Source: Sialis fuliginosa
Taxonomy: Eukaryota > Arthropoda > Insecta > Megaloptera > Sialidae
NCBI GenBank assembly: GCA_961205875.1
Contig: OY540816.1
Location: 22,640,701 to 22,704,700, forward strand
Direction of reading: 5' to 3'
DNA: 64,000 bases
Numbering within the stretch: position 1 is the first letter of the stretch; the number at the start of each line of letters is the position of its first letter. A model generated the notes under the pieces. That model was not told the origin of the DNA. It saw only the letters and a program-made list of their open reading frames with translations, and did no database searches. Below are positions 22,625 to 33,789 of the stretch, in pieces. A program made the translations under genes and the position numbers.

Positions 22625-24056
22625 ACGTGTCGTAATCAAAATCACAGTGGTACTAAAACGTTTCTGTTTTTAGATTTTTTTTAAGTTATACTATTTTAGG
22701 AAAACTGTGGTTCATTTTTAACGTCTAGAGTTTGAGGTCAGATACTGGGTGGGCATTTTAGAAACTTGATGTAACGCGCAGAGATCTGTTCTGCGCGCTA
22801 GTGTAAATTTAAAATCAGTATATCTCGATACTCAATTATAGATCTCAATTAGATCTACGAGGTACAAGTAAAAATCAAAACATTTAACCAGTTTTAATGA
22901 GTGGTAAATTTAATAATATAAAAAAAAAATTTGTATATCCACGATTTCGCTTGTAATATATAATATATATAATATATAATAAATAATATATAGATGTATC
23001 TCAAACAACTCAATCGGTCCAGTAATTCTTGAGTTGTATTACGCGCAGACGGTTTGATACCCGGACAAAATAACTTGATTAGTTTTATCGGGACCCTAAA
23101 CCGTTTTTCTATGCACAATATAACTTAAATCATTCATAACATTTTTAGAACCGCTGTGTATACATTTAAATACAATATAACAATAAGAATAACTGTATAA
23201 TATAAAAGTTTTGTTTAAAATATCAGCTTCCTTTAATTTAAAAAGACATAAACAATATGAAATGGAGTACAATACAATTTAAATTCGAAATAAATAAGTA
23301 AAAAAACTTTTAACAAAAAAAAAAAACGTCTTCTAAAAATATTTGGTGCTTTGAACGGAAACAAAAAAAAATACGAAAGAATTCGTGATAACAATAATAA
23401 TTTTATGTTGGCGTAGAATTTAAACAAATATGTATGGAAAATATAGAAGGAAGATGAAGAAAAAACAGTGTTTTCTTTGAAAATTTAGATACTGCACAGA
23501 TTTTTTTATTATTATATCTGAAAATGTCTATATAACAATGTTTCCCAGGGAAAATACAATAAATAGAACGTATGTTGTGAATTTGAAGTATTCTTTTACT
23601 CTTGTTTAAGGGCATGATTTTTTTTTTCTTAAGGCTATTCGTTCATTAAAGCAATGTATTGATAAAAAACTAAAATTTTAATACGTTATTTATGAATAAC
23701 TCATATATTTTACTAATTAATTTAAAAAAATAATATTGGTTTTATGATTTTTGAGTAATTAAATATTAAAAATAGCGCTAGTAATAAATAAGTATGGAAT
23801 ATGTGTTCAGAAAATATTTTTAAAATATAATAATAACAAAATAATAATTAATACCTAATTTTTTGTGTTCAACATTATCTATAAAAAAAATTTCAATACT
23901 AAAGAAAACGGCATTGAAATTTCAATAAATCACTCTTATTTAAAATGCTTTCAAAGTCCCCAACTAAATTCCCATTATTTTTTGTCTACAACTTTACCTC
24001 AAACAAGAATTTATACAAAAATTGAAGACTGAACTTGAAACGTGACACAAGAAAAT
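22625..24056. other. No gene seen
   Basis: GCGCAGAGATCTGTTCTGCGC near 22780 is a short near-palindrome. A TA-rich microsatellite covers 22957-22993. Minus-strand frames at 22894-23615 are A+T-driven. Confidence 0.4.
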
Positions 24057-24892
24057 GTCATTTTAACAATTTCTTACGTTCGTTCCAATTTTCTACAAGA
24101 AAGCCTTAATCAAATACGACTTTCCATATATTTCCTTTAATTTTATTGGATTACATTAAATCGAATATTGAACCTAAAAATATTCGACACATTATTAAGT
24201 CTATAAACTATAAACCATTAAAAATATATATAAATAGTGAAAATTTCTTTAACATCGTAACTAATTTATGAAAAAAAAATAGGAGCATAGAGAAAATATC
24301 TGTTATTTCAGGGAAACTAATTTAATTCATATTATAAGGTACTGACACTAGTCTTGGACAGTACCCCAGTGTTAGATTCTTATTTTATTATGGGTGTCAA
24401 AATGATAGACATTTAAACGAATTATTAGTTTAATATATGTATTTATTAATTATTATATTATCATAGCAACTGCTTTACATTGTTTCAAATTTGACGATTC
24501 TTTATTTTATACCTTTTGTGTCGTAGTACTTATCATTTTGTAATCATAAACAAGGGCCATTACTGGTATTACTTTATCCATTATTGGAGAAATAACAAAC
24601 AAAAAATTGCAAAACTTAAGTATTCTTTCTTTTAGATTCTATGATATATTTTTTTAGGTGTTTTTTTTTTTTAATTTGTATGTATATAAAAACCAAAAAA
24701 TTTTATAATGATGTTTCAGACATAACTTTTTGAACTTGTTCATAAATCAAAGAGTTTAATTCAAAATTTTGTTAGACAGGCACTTTGTTTTCTTGAAAAT
24801 TAAAACTTGATTTATAGAAACATGAGAAATGCGAGGAAAAAACAAAAACCGAACGATGTGGGTTCTTGATTCTGTGCATTTCTATAAAAGCC
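24057..24892 (+). repeat. Tandem duplication, first arm
   Basis: This 836-bp block is repeated at 26039-26830 with few substitutions and a few small indels. Both start TGTCATTTTAACAATTTC and end GCATTTCTATAAAAGCC. It contains a partial Family A element (from ATAAGGTACTGACACTAGTC at about 24336 to about 24600). The second arm lacks about 44 bp in that element. Confidence 0.95.
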
Positions 24893-26038
24893 GTCAGTCC
24901 CGGTGCCGTCAGTCTCGGTGTCGTCAGTCCCGGAGTCGTTCGAAGTGACTTGGGGAGACCGGAAGTTTCTCGGGGGACACTAGAAGTGATTCGGGGACAT
25001 CGGAAGTGATTCCAAGGACACCGGAAGTACCTCGGGGACAACATAAGTGACTCCAGGAACACCGGAAGTGCCTCGAAGACACCGAAAGTAACTCCAAGGA
25101 CATCACAAATGACACCAGATGTGACTCCAGGGACACCGGAAGTGACTCTAAGACACCGGAAGTGAAGTCACTTCCGATGTCCCGGAGTCGCCCCAAAGTC
25201 GTCCCAGAGTCGCCCCGGAGTCACCCCAAAGTCGCCCCGGAGTCGCCCCGGAGTCGTCCCGGAGTCACCCCGGAGTCGTCCCGGAGTCGACCCGGAGTCG
25301 CCCCGGAGTCGACACGGAGTCGCCCCAAAGTCGTCCCGGAGTCGCCCCGGAGTCATCCCGGAGTCGACTCGGAGTCGCCCCGGAGTCGTCCCGGAGTCAC
25401 CCCGGAGTCGTCCCGGAGTCGACCCGGAGTCACCCCGGAGTCGACCCGGAGTCGTCCCGGAGTCGACCCGGAGTCGACCCGGAGTCGACCCGGAGTCGAC
25501 CCGGAGTCGACCCGGAGTCATCCCGGAGTTGACCCGGAGTCGTCCCGGAGTCGCCCCGGCGTCGTCCCGGCGTCGTTCCGGCGTCGTCCCGGCGTCGTCC
25601 CGTCGTCGTCCCGGCGTCGTCCCGGCGTCGTTCCGGCGTCGTTCCGGCGTCGTTCCGGCGTCGTCCCGGCGTCGTTCCGGCGTCGTTCCGGCGTCGTCCC
25701 GGCGTCGTTCCGGCGTCGTCCCGGCGTCGTCCCGGCGTCGTTCCGGCGTCGTCCCGGCGTCGTTTCGGCGTCGTTCCGGCGTCGTTCCGGCGTCGTTCCG
25801 GCGTCGTTCCGGCGTCGTCCCGGCGTCGTTCCGGCGTCGTTCCGGCGTCGTTCCGGCGTCGTTCCGGCGTCGTTTCGGCGTCGTTCCGGCGTCGTTCCGG
25901 CGTCGTTCCGGCGTCGTTTCGGCGTCGTTTCGGCGTCGTTCCGGCGTCGTTCCGGCGTCGTTTCGGCGTCGTTCCGGCGTCGTTTCGGCGTCGTTCCGGC
26001 GTCGTTCCGGCGTCGTTTCGGCGTCGTTCCGGCGTCGT
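24893..26038. repeat. Composite G+C-rich minisatellite
   Basis: There are four zones. 24893-24937: three 15-bp units like GTCAGTCCCGGTGCC. 24948-25156: degenerate units of about 21-24 bp around ACACCGGAAGTGACTCC. 25177-25560: 12-bp units CCGGAGTCGCCC, with GTCC or GACC variants, about 32 copies. 25561-26038: 12-bp units CCGGCGTCGTTC, about 40 copies. Polarity flips at a palindrome at 25157-25176. Because 12 is a multiple of three, long frames stay open on both strands (up to 295 aa). They have no start context or domain and I do not call them genes. Confidence 0.95.
25153..25181. repeat. Strand-switch palindrome in the minisatellite
   Basis: CGGAAGTGA (25157-25165) and TCACTTCCG (25168-25176) are exact reverse complements with a 2-nt centre. 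The pairing extends outward with one mismatch. Left of it the units read GAAGTGACTCC; right of it they read in the opposite sense (GGAGTC). Confidence 0.85.
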
Positions 26039-26830
26039 TGTCATTTTAACAATTTCTTACGTTCGTTCCAATTTTCTACAAGAAAGCCTTAATCAAATAC
26101 GACTTTCCATATATTTCCTTTAATTTTATTGGATTACATTAAATCGAATATTGAACCTAAACATATTCGACACATTATTAAGTCTATAAACTATAAACCA
26201 TTAAAAATTTATATAAATAGTGAACATTTCTGTAACATCGTAACTAATTTATGAAAAAAAAATTAGGAACATATTATTTCAGGGAAACTAATTTAATTCA
26301 TAATATAAGTTACTGACACTAGTCTTGGACAGTACCCCAGTCTTACTCTTATTTTATTATGGGTGTCAAAATGATAGACATTTAAACGAATTATTAGTTT
26401 AATATGCTTTACATTGTTTCAAATTTGACGATTCTTTATTTTATACCTTTTGTGTCGTAGTACTTATCATTTTGTAATCATTAACAAGTGTCCATTACTG
26501 GTTTTACTTTATCCATTATTGGAGAAATAACAAACAAAAAATTGCAAAACTTAAGTATTCTTTCTTTTAGATTCTATGATATATTTTTTTAGGTATGTTT
26601 TTTTTTAATTTGTATATAAAAAACAAAAAAAATTTATAATGATATGTTATGTTTCAGACATAACTTTTTGAACTTGTTCATAAATCAAAGAGTTTAATTC
26701 AAAATTTTGTTAGACAGGCACTTTGTTTTCTTGAAAATTAAAACTTGATTTATAGAAACATGAGAAATGCGAGGAAAAAACAAAAACCGAACGATGTGGG
26801 TTCTTGATTCTGTGCATTTCTATAAAAGCC
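26039..26830 (+). repeat. Tandem duplication, second arm
   Basis: The copy of 24057-24892, offset by 1,982 bp. It abuts the last minisatellite unit directly. After GCATTTCTATAAAAGCC it continues into unrelated DNA rather than a second minisatellite. Its Family A piece begins at about 26304. Confidence 0.95.
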
Positions 26831-27000
26831 ATTCAGATATGGTTGTATTGCTCCAAATCGTAAATCATATGTATGTATTTTTGCAATATTATTTCTAAAC
26901 ATTGTGGTTCGAGATATCTTTGTATATTGTACTATACAGGGTGTTCGCCAGAATCGAGTGATGCTAACTTTGTTATTATTATATACAGCATGATTTACAA
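26831..27000. other. No gene seen
   Basis: Short unassigned stretch with ATACAGGGTGTTCGCC, a phrase often seen at the ends of dispersed insect repeats. Confidence 0.35.
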
Positions 27001-27390
27001 CTAGTGTAAAAAAACATCTGCCAAGAAAATGTATGTTATATGTCCAAGCAAATTTAATATCGATTTACAAAAACAAAACACGTTTTTTTAAAATAAATTG
27101 AGATAAATCTTCGTAAGGGAATATTTTACAACAAACGTTGGAGACCCATATTATAGGAAATTTAATGCTCTACAAAAAATACTCTATACAATTTTCACGT
27201 AACATGTGTCGTTCTTGAGATATCTTGAAAAAATAAATATTTTGGGATGTAACCCCTCCCCCTTACATAGGATTTTGATGATTTTGAAATGGAGCCGTCC
27301 TCAAGTCAAACCCAACCATCCAACCAAGTTTCATTAATATCGGTTTAGTGGTACATGAGTTATGCGTGTGACAAGGATTCAGGGAACAGA
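27001..27390 (+). repeat. Family D repeat, shortened copy
   Basis: CATCTGCCAAGAAAATG is followed by CGTAAGGGAATATTTTACAA, TCTTGAGATATCTTGAAAAA and AAGTTTCATTAATATCGGTT. It lacks the GCTTCCTCG end and part of the interior found at 9.36 kb. Confidence 0.75.
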
Positions 27391-28164
27391 CGGACACTTT
27401 TTTTTACGTTTATATGGATAACTGCATATTTTAAAGATAAATTTCAGGACTTTAAAAAAGTTAAACCCCTTATAGTGGCATATTGTTTCAGACCTACAGT
27501 ACAAAATTTAAATATAGGATAATTAAAATATAAAAATTATTAAATATAATAATTATTATTCACGAAAGAATATAAAAAAAATCTTCTTTCCTTTACTTTC
27601 CAATCTTCTCTTATTACTACCCCCATAAAAACCAAATCATCAACTCCAAATGTCTTCATCATCCCCAAACTACCCTACAAGAAGTTGAAATGAGCTAACA
27701 AGAAAATAACTGGCCATTTGAAGGAAAAAAAACCTTTTTAATAAACTACTGTTTCTTTAAAATAATAAATAAACTAAACTTTTGATGCTCTTAGAAAGAG
27801 CGCGTCTACTCTTGTATATCATTTTACTCCCCTCCCCCCCTTTCCCTCCCTTACCCCACAACGTCAAGTGTCTGCCGCTTTTACTGTATTCAAGTTGACG
27901 GTTGTCAAGGAGTGTGCATTCGCGAAGGGTAAAGATGGGCGAAATTTAATAAAGTTTGCGTTTGTGAATGTTTGTAGGAGATAAACCATTGGTTCTACTT
28001 GGAAAATTCCAAAGAGAGGACACTGCAGATTAGATATTGTTGTTATGGAGCGATCACAGACCGACAGACGGACCAACAGACATACGTTCTAGAAACATGT
28101 TATTTCGCTGAAATCTTGAGTTTTCTTTTTCTTTTCATAATTACTTAGTTTATAACAAACAATA
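27391..28164. other. No gene; polypyrimidine tract
   Basis: 27822-27857 is almost pure C and T on the plus strand. The minus-strand frame 27864-28076 has no recognisable features. Confidence 0.4.
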
Positions 28165-28744
28165 TAGGGTCGAGCGAGGTAAATATTAAATACCAAAAAA
28201 ATGGGGTAATAGTGAAACAACCTTGCAACTAAAAAAATAATTCATTTATAGGAGAATTATAAAAACTAACATCATCATTAAAGGTTTGTTAAAGCGACCT
28301 GAAAATATGAATCGCCTAATAAGTGATGTGTCACCCCTACAGATTTCCCTGTTAGTCGATGTCAAAATGTGTGAATTAAATTTTAATTCTTTGCACATAA
28401 CTTTCTGTATAGCTCAGATATAAATTAAAGTTACAATTTCACATTGATATGCCACAAAGAAGATAAATCAAAGTTGCCTTTGTAGCTTTTCTTTTAATTT
28501 TTCGAGAAATATTTTCCATTAGAGGCCTCTTTCACTTTTCCAAATTAGAGGTCAAAAATGAAACACACTTTTTTGATTTTTAAAGTCCGTGTTATATCGT
28601 ACAGTTCAAATGACGTAAGTATTTAAAATGGTTATTCATAAGCGCATCTAGTAGAAAAAATTAAAGTATGAATTTGTATCATTAACTGTCAAAAAACATG
28701 AAATATTTGTATTTTTTGTTTCACTTTTACCCCAGTTGACCTTA
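28165..28744. mobile_element. Family E element, full length
   Basis: The left end TAGGGTCGAGCGAGGTAAAT, with ATGGGGTAATAGTGAAACAA just inside, mirrors the right end TTGTTTCACTTTTACCCCAG then TTGACCTTA. TA may be the target duplication. About 580 bp, no coding frame. Related ends occur at 29.37 and 33.8-33.92 kb. Confidence 0.7.
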
Positions 28745-28745
28745 C

Positions 28746-28817
28746 TGTAGTCAGAGCTGGCCTTAGCCTTAAATCTCGTCCAGGGTGCCAGACTTACTAA
28801 GGCCGAGTCTGACTACA
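28746..28817. repeat. Short imperfect hairpin
   Basis: TGTAGTCAGAGCTGGCCTTAG (28746-28766) pairs with CTAAGGCCGAGTCTGACTACA (28797-28817) with about three mismatches and a 30-nt loop. It abuts the Family E end. Confidence 0.6.
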
Positions 28818-28861
28818 TCGGTTACAGTAAAACCGAAATAACAGCACTGTGTAAACGTACT

Positions 28862-28960
28862 CATATAGACAGTAAAAAAACTTGACTCAAATAAAAAAAA
28901 CTAAAAACATTGAAAAGTAAACCTAATAATTAAATTTATCAGTTTTTGATATTTTACAAC
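28862..28960 (+). repeat. Family I repeat, diverged
   Basis: AAAACATTGAAAAGTAAACC and a partial mirror ATCAGTTTTTGATA recall the unit at 0.43 kb. Confidence 0.4.
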
Positions 28961-29367
28961 AATTTCAAATAGTGTGTTCTTCCTATGTATTACAAATTTT
29001 ATTCGAAAACATTCTCTAGAGAAATATGATGATCGCCTCCCTTTACCCCTGTCTGGGTCCACCCTTGAGATAAAGGACATATAATATATATGTATTTATA
29101 TTACGTGGGCAGTCGAGATGTTAAAAAAAGGACATGAAATACGGGTTTTCGGTTTAGTGTGTTTACTTTTTGTAGAAGAAAGTGGTTGTAAGTTAAGGCT
29201 GTAAATATGGGCGACACAAATTGATTTTTTGTCTGTGTTATTACTACTACTGTAGTTTTATATTTCGGAGATATTTTATTAGTTTTGTTATTATTGTTCA
29301 TATATGGGATTTATATTAATTTTATTTACATAGGATATAGTTTTTATTAAAGGTCAAGATAACAATT
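28961..29367. other. No gene seen
   Basis: A+T-rich. The minus-strand frame at 29101-29301 has no motif. Confidence 0.4.
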
Positions 29368-29425
29368 AGGGTCAACTGGGGTAAAAGTGAAACAAAATAC
29401 AAATTTTCAAAAATGTATATCAATT
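29368..29425 (+). mobile_element. Family E end, subfamily 2
   Basis: AGGGTCAACTGGGGTAAAAG then TGAAACAAAATACAAATTTT matches the minus-strand end of the element at 28165-28744. The interior beyond about 60 bp differs. Confidence 0.65.
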
Positions 29426-30658
29426 TTTAAAAGCAAACATATTTTGAATGATCCCTAATTTGTACACTTTTAGGGTACGTGATAAAGGCTATATATCTGT
29501 GACAAAAAACTTCCCCTATTCTCTTCGTAAATTTTACAAACTGAAGATAAGCTTTCGGCAAGCTAAATTTATAAAAGTATCATAGTAATCATTCTATGGA
29601 AGTTTTAAGTCGATTAAAAAAACACAAAGTTCTCTCTATTGTGTGCATTATTTTAGTAGGCATTCAAAGCGAGTTTTAAACCATTAATTCTTCCAGCTTT
29701 TCAAACCGCCTGTGACATTTATAAAAACAAATACGTTCTACTCAACTACTGGAAAGTCCAACCCATTGTATTTACATACGTTAATTTATTTTTAAAATAA
29801 AATTAAAAATAAATGCCATAGTAGTCATCATGCGTCGGTTTTGAACCATTCATTCCATTTTTCACATGTCTGTAACATTTATAAAAATGCTCTTACATGG
29901 CCGCAGTAGACCATTAATGGGACTCTTGAACCGTAGCCACAAAGTCGCTACTTGCAAATACACACTCGCCCCCTCCCTCTACCCCCCGAAACCGGCCCTT
30001 TTCGCTCCGGTGTGCGGTGCACTATAGAGATTCCCCGGATTTAATTTTAGAGATGTAGTGGTCCAGTGAGGTTTTCCTCTCATCTTCCGGTCACCGCAAA
30101 GTGTATACACAAGAGCGTAAGTGTTTATTTTGTAAAGAGGGGGGGGGGGATTATAAAAAATATATGGGAATTTCCACGTGAGCTAGGGTCAAAATGTGTC
30201 TCCTTTTGAAAACTTGTATTCCCGGAACTAATAATCATACAGAAATACATTTTATACATAAAAATAAATTATGTTTAAATAATTTTCTACGGATACGCCC
30301 CTGACTATTTAAAATGGAACACTCTATCGTTATGTTTAATATTATACATACAACGACAAAAACATTGTGAGGTTGGTCAATTTAAAGGTCGTAATGTTAT
30401 AATATTTTTATAAAATGACATTCTATTTAAAAAAAAGTCATTAAAAATAATACCGAGCGAAAATAATGGCATCAGGGTAGTTTATTTTTATACTTAAGTA
30501 CTGTTTCTTAATCTCAGAGTCTTGATGAGCAACATAAGTAAATTTTACAAAATTAAAAACTATGCACAGTGGCCCTGTTTGATTTTCTAGCTGAACAAAA
30601 ATTCGTAATTTCAGAAATTAAAAGTGGATACAAAAATTGTATTTATTCAACACCTAGA
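29426..30658. other. No gene; G11 run
   Basis: A moderately G+C-rich patch at about 29935-30065 holds no motif I can defend. G11 lies at 30139-30149. GGATACGCCCCTGACTATTT at about 30291 is a reversed hAT-like end (CAGGGGCGTATCC). Confidence 0.4.
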
Positions 30659-30880
30659 TAAAGTACTGGCGCTAGTCTTGGACACTTAAAGAGCAGGTTT
30701 ATAGAGTTTTTTGGGGATTAATAGGCTTATTTTTTGTAATTAATTTAATTACCAAAATCCGCAAATATATTTTGTTTTTTATAATATTTTATTTATTTAT
30801 GTTTTTCTCCGGTAATGGACAAAAAAACCCAGTGATGAACACTTGTTAATGATTACAAAATGATAAGTACTACGACACCC
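30659..30880 (+). mobile_element. Family A left half
   Basis: ATAAAGTACTGGCGCTAGTC, AAAGAGCAGGTTTATAGAGT, CTCCGGTAATGGACAA and AAATGATAAGTACTACGAC follow the family order. It stops where a LINE-like tail (CCCGATGTTACCTGG) begins. Confidence 0.8.
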
Positions 30881-31093
30881 GATGTTACCTGGATTAAACA
30901 TTATTTTCACTTATCAACGTGAATATACCTCTCAGACAACTGTATTTTTTTATCCGACTTTCATGAAATTTACATAAAATATCCACAAATTATACACCTA
31001 AACCTTCCTCGTGAAACTGTATATCCATTAGTGAAAACCGGAATAAAATCCGTTCAGTATTTACTAAGAAAATCGTGCACAGACAGACGGACA
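30881..31093 (+). repeat. LINE-like 3' tail
   Basis: CCCGATGTTACCTGG, CCTTCCTCGTGAAACTGTAT, AAAACCGGAATAAAATCCGT, then ACAGACAGACGGACAGAC. This order is typical of dispersed tails in Lepidoptera as I recall; a second copy is at 19.49-19.70 kb. Confidence 0.6.
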
Positions 31094-31770
31094 GACTTTG
31101 TTTTATACTATATACCTATAGATAACTACATAAGAGTGGTCAGTTTAAAACCATTACTTGCACCTAGAAGCCTTGACTCACTGTAAACCCACAAAATCCT
31201 GAAGTTAGAAAACTAAACAGACAGACTGACAGACGCGACAAAGGACTTTGTTTTATACTATGTACAGTCGCCTGCAAAACTTGTCTGGCACCCTAAAAGC
31301 TAGAATCGCTTACAACAGATTCCAAATTTAAAAACAAACATCATCGGTTATCTTTTTCTATCAAGTTTTATATATTTAAATACTAAAATTCGGAATATCA
31401 AATATTTATTTCCACAAAATTTACGTATAAAATTTTCAATAGATTACATAATAATTTAATTGCTCAAATATATATGAGTACCTATTATAAACGAAGAATA
31501 GTTCTTTATCTAGCAAATGAATTTCAAAGTATCTGTCTTTGTTTGATACATGGAGAAATGATTTAAATATTATAATTGCACAAATGGGAGGAGCCTACTA
31601 AGTTTGTGATAAACGAAAATGAATACAAACTGCAAGACCATTAATGCAGGTGACTGTACCTTTAGATAACTACTTAAGAGTGTTCAGTTTAAAACCATTA
31701 CTTGCACCTAGAAGCCTCGACACACTGTAAACCCACAAGAGTCTGAAATTAGAAAACTAATTAAATTGTA
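31094..31770 (+). repeat. 150-bp tandem pair; second unit split by a MITE
   Basis: Unit 1 is 31094-31243 (starts GACTTTGTTTTATACTATAT). Unit 2 starts at 31244, is interrupted at 31265-31656 and resumes at 31657 with TACCTTTAGATAACTACTTA. Shared text includes ACCATTACTTGCACCTAGAA and CACTGTAAACCCACAA. Unit 1 shows the unoccupied form of the insertion site. Confidence 0.9.
31265..31656 (-). mobile_element. Family F Tc1/mariner-like MITE, complete
   Basis: The ends are CAGTCGCCTGCA and TGCAGGTGACTG, inverted with one mismatch. TA is present on both sides (31263-31264 and 31657-31658). CAGT ends with a TA duplication are typical of Tc1/mariner. It is 392 bp with no transposase. The tandem neighbour shows the empty site with a single TA. 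Confidence 0.9.
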
Positions 31771-32054
31771 CATTTTATACTTTGACAATAAAACTTGATT
31801 TCCGAGTGGAATAAAAACGATAAAATTCAAAAAAAGATTTACTACACTCTATACAATGCATGTTTGTTATAAAACAATGTAGAAAAATGTAACTCAGTTA
31901 GAGATTATGAACAATTACAGAATTACTGCAACTTGTGTACATATTACATATATGCTGTTTGATATTTTATTGGTTAATAAAACTAGAACATACATACATA
32001 CATTATAATTATACACAATGTTTTTGTTATCTAGATTCAGTTATTTTTCTAATT
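31771..32054. other. No gene seen
   Basis: A+T-rich; the frame beginning at 31935 is hydrophobic and A+T-driven. Confidence 0.4.
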
Positions 32055-32278
32055 TACAGTTGTTTGTATATATTTTCCATTAATTTTGTGATTGTTTATT
32101 TTGTAAAATACGTTTTTTTTATAAATACAATGTATTTGTCGAATAAACAAAAAATCGATTGAACTTTTTTACGAAAAAATGCATTTATGTATGTGCATAT
32201 GTTTTCAATTAATTTTATGTTTATTTATTTTGTAAAATTTGTTTTTTATAAATATAATGTATTTATCGAATAAGCAGT
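32055..32278 (+). repeat. Diverged tandem pair
   Basis: TTTGTGATTGTTTATTTTGT and TATTTGTCGAATAAACAA are echoed by TTTATGTTTATTTATTTTGT and TATTTATCGAATAAGCAG about 130 bp later. Confidence 0.7.
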
Positions 32279-32453
32279 GGCAAAGCAGGGGAAGCAGTGC
32301 TTCTCTTACTTCCTCGGTAAATTAATACAAAGCTGTGTTTTCAGTTAATAAATAATTTTAAAATATTATTAGAATATTCATCTTTATGAACTAAAAAATC
32401 ATAAATAGCATTTAATATTAATTTACACGCTCAGTTATAAAACTATAATACAT
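32275..32453 (+). repeat. Shared flank of foldback copies 1 and 2
   Basis: The reverse complement of 3340-3520. Its outer end reads AGCAGTGGCAAAGCAGGGGA, which recalls hAT-type ends, then AAGCAGTGCTTC. Confidence 0.75.
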
Positions 32454-33199
32454 CTACGTCTTATTTTCTTGTATTTTAGTCGATATTTGTATGACGATTT
32501 GAAGTTCACTGCAGGAAATTTCACTAAAAAATTTAGAATTTTTAATGTCGTTAAAAGTATGTTTATTGTATAGAAAATGACGTGAAAAGTTGTTTGTTTC
32601 AAACCGCAGGTCTGTATCTCAAACCGTTCTCGAGATATAGCCTCTCAAAGTTTTAGTTTTTTCAAATTTTTGGAGAAAAATGGCCATAACTTTTGAACGC
32701 GTGGTCGGAATTAATTTTAGTTGACGGATTTGAAATCAGCGTGTCAAAATCTATATAATGACATGTATAATACTTTAAAACTCGGAAAAAAAAATTTCGC
32801 GAAAAATCGAAAAAATTCAAAGGGGTATACCTTAAAAAAATGTCGATTTTTGGCCAAAATTTGTTTGTCGGATTTTAAAGTATTATACATGTCATTATAT
32901 AGATTTTGACACGCTGATTTCAAATCCGTCAACTAAAATCAATTCCGACCACGCGTTCAAAAGTTATGGCCTTTTTTCTCCAAAAATTTGAAAAAACTAA
33001 ATCTTTGAGAGGCTATATCTCGAGAACGGTTTGAGATACAGACCTGCGGTTTGAAACAAACAACTTTTCACATCATTTTCTATACAATAAACATACTTTT
33101 AACGAAATCAAAAATTCTAAATTTTTTAGTGAAATTTCCTGCAGTGAACTTCAACTCGTCATACAAATATCGCCTAAAATACAAGAAAATAAGACGTAG
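32454..33199. mobile_element. Family B giant foldback, copy 2
   Basis: The arms of about 330 bp are near-exact reverse complements, from CTACGTCTTATTTTCTTGTA to GAAAATAAGACGTAG. The centre near 32815-32875 holds CAAAGGGGTATACC. Because the arms mirror each other, nearly identical 62-aa frames appear on both strands (32721-32909 plus and 32744-32932 minus). These are artefacts of symmetry. A transcript would form a hairpin of over 300 bp. Confidence 0.95.
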
Positions 33200-33216
33200 A
33201 ATCATTTAGTCACTAT

Positions 33217-33527
33217 ATAAATATTAATACATATATACATTTAAACTAATTATTAGTGTAATCTATTATTAATTATATTATCATGACATCTGCTTTACAT
33301 TGTTTCAAATTTTATGATTCTTTAGCAAGTGTCCATTACTGAGTTTACTTTGTCCAACACTGAAGAAAAACATAAACAAAATAAAAAGCTATAATTAAAA
33401 AACAAACTATATTTGCGGACTTTGGTAATTAAATTGATTAAATAAATAAGTTCATGAGAATTACAAAAAAGAAGCCAATCAATCACAAAAAGCAGTATAA
33501 GCGGCCAAGACTGGTGCCAGTACCTTA
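33217..33527 (-). mobile_element. Family A element, one end missing
   Basis: On the plus strand it ends GGCCAAGACTGGTGCCAGTA then CCTTA. The interior has AGCAAGTGTCCATTACTGAG, AAACAAACTATATTTGCGGA and the A+T block with ATCTGCTTTACATTGTTTCA. The far end is lost. Confidence 0.8.
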
Positions 33528-33709
33528 TATATGTAAGAGCACAGGTGCTAATGACGTCACAAAACACCACGTGATCTATTTATAAGTAAATTTCAGTTTA
33601 TTTTCATATGAACCTAAGCTAGCAGGCCGTTTATTTACGTGAAATTTACACACTTCGGTAATTGCTCTTATAAATAATTACGGGAAATATCTACACACAT
33701 GCATTAATA
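33528..33709. other. CRE motif; otherwise nothing
   Basis: TGACGTCA lies at 33552-33559, followed by CACCACGTG, an E-box-like word. Confidence 0.35.
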
Positions 33710-33760
33710 CAGGGATGGACTGGCCCAAAACGCATTGGGCCAACATTTTTTTAATTTTAA
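33710..33760 (+). repeat. hAT-like end
   Basis: CAGGGATGGACTGGCCC is a classic hAT-type start. GGCCCAA and TTGGGCC form a short hairpin just inside. The interior and far end were not found. Confidence 0.5.
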
Positions 33761-33789
33761 TAATTTAATTATCTACTATATTTTCATTA

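Noticed and set aside
24893-26038. CRISPR array
   Set aside because: Units abut one another without unique spacers; this is a minisatellite in eukaryotic-looking DNA.
25162-26092. Long open frames on both strands (up to 295 aa, Arg/Ser/Pro/Val-rich)
   Set aside because: They arise because the 12-bp units are a multiple of three and lack stop triplets. The peptide simply repeats the unit and no promoter, domain or conserved start is visible.
32721-32932. Near-identical 62-aa frames on opposite strands, seen again at 45055-45266
   Set aside because: The palindromic foldback forces the same frame on both strands. They have no domain and the differences are those of the DNA arms.
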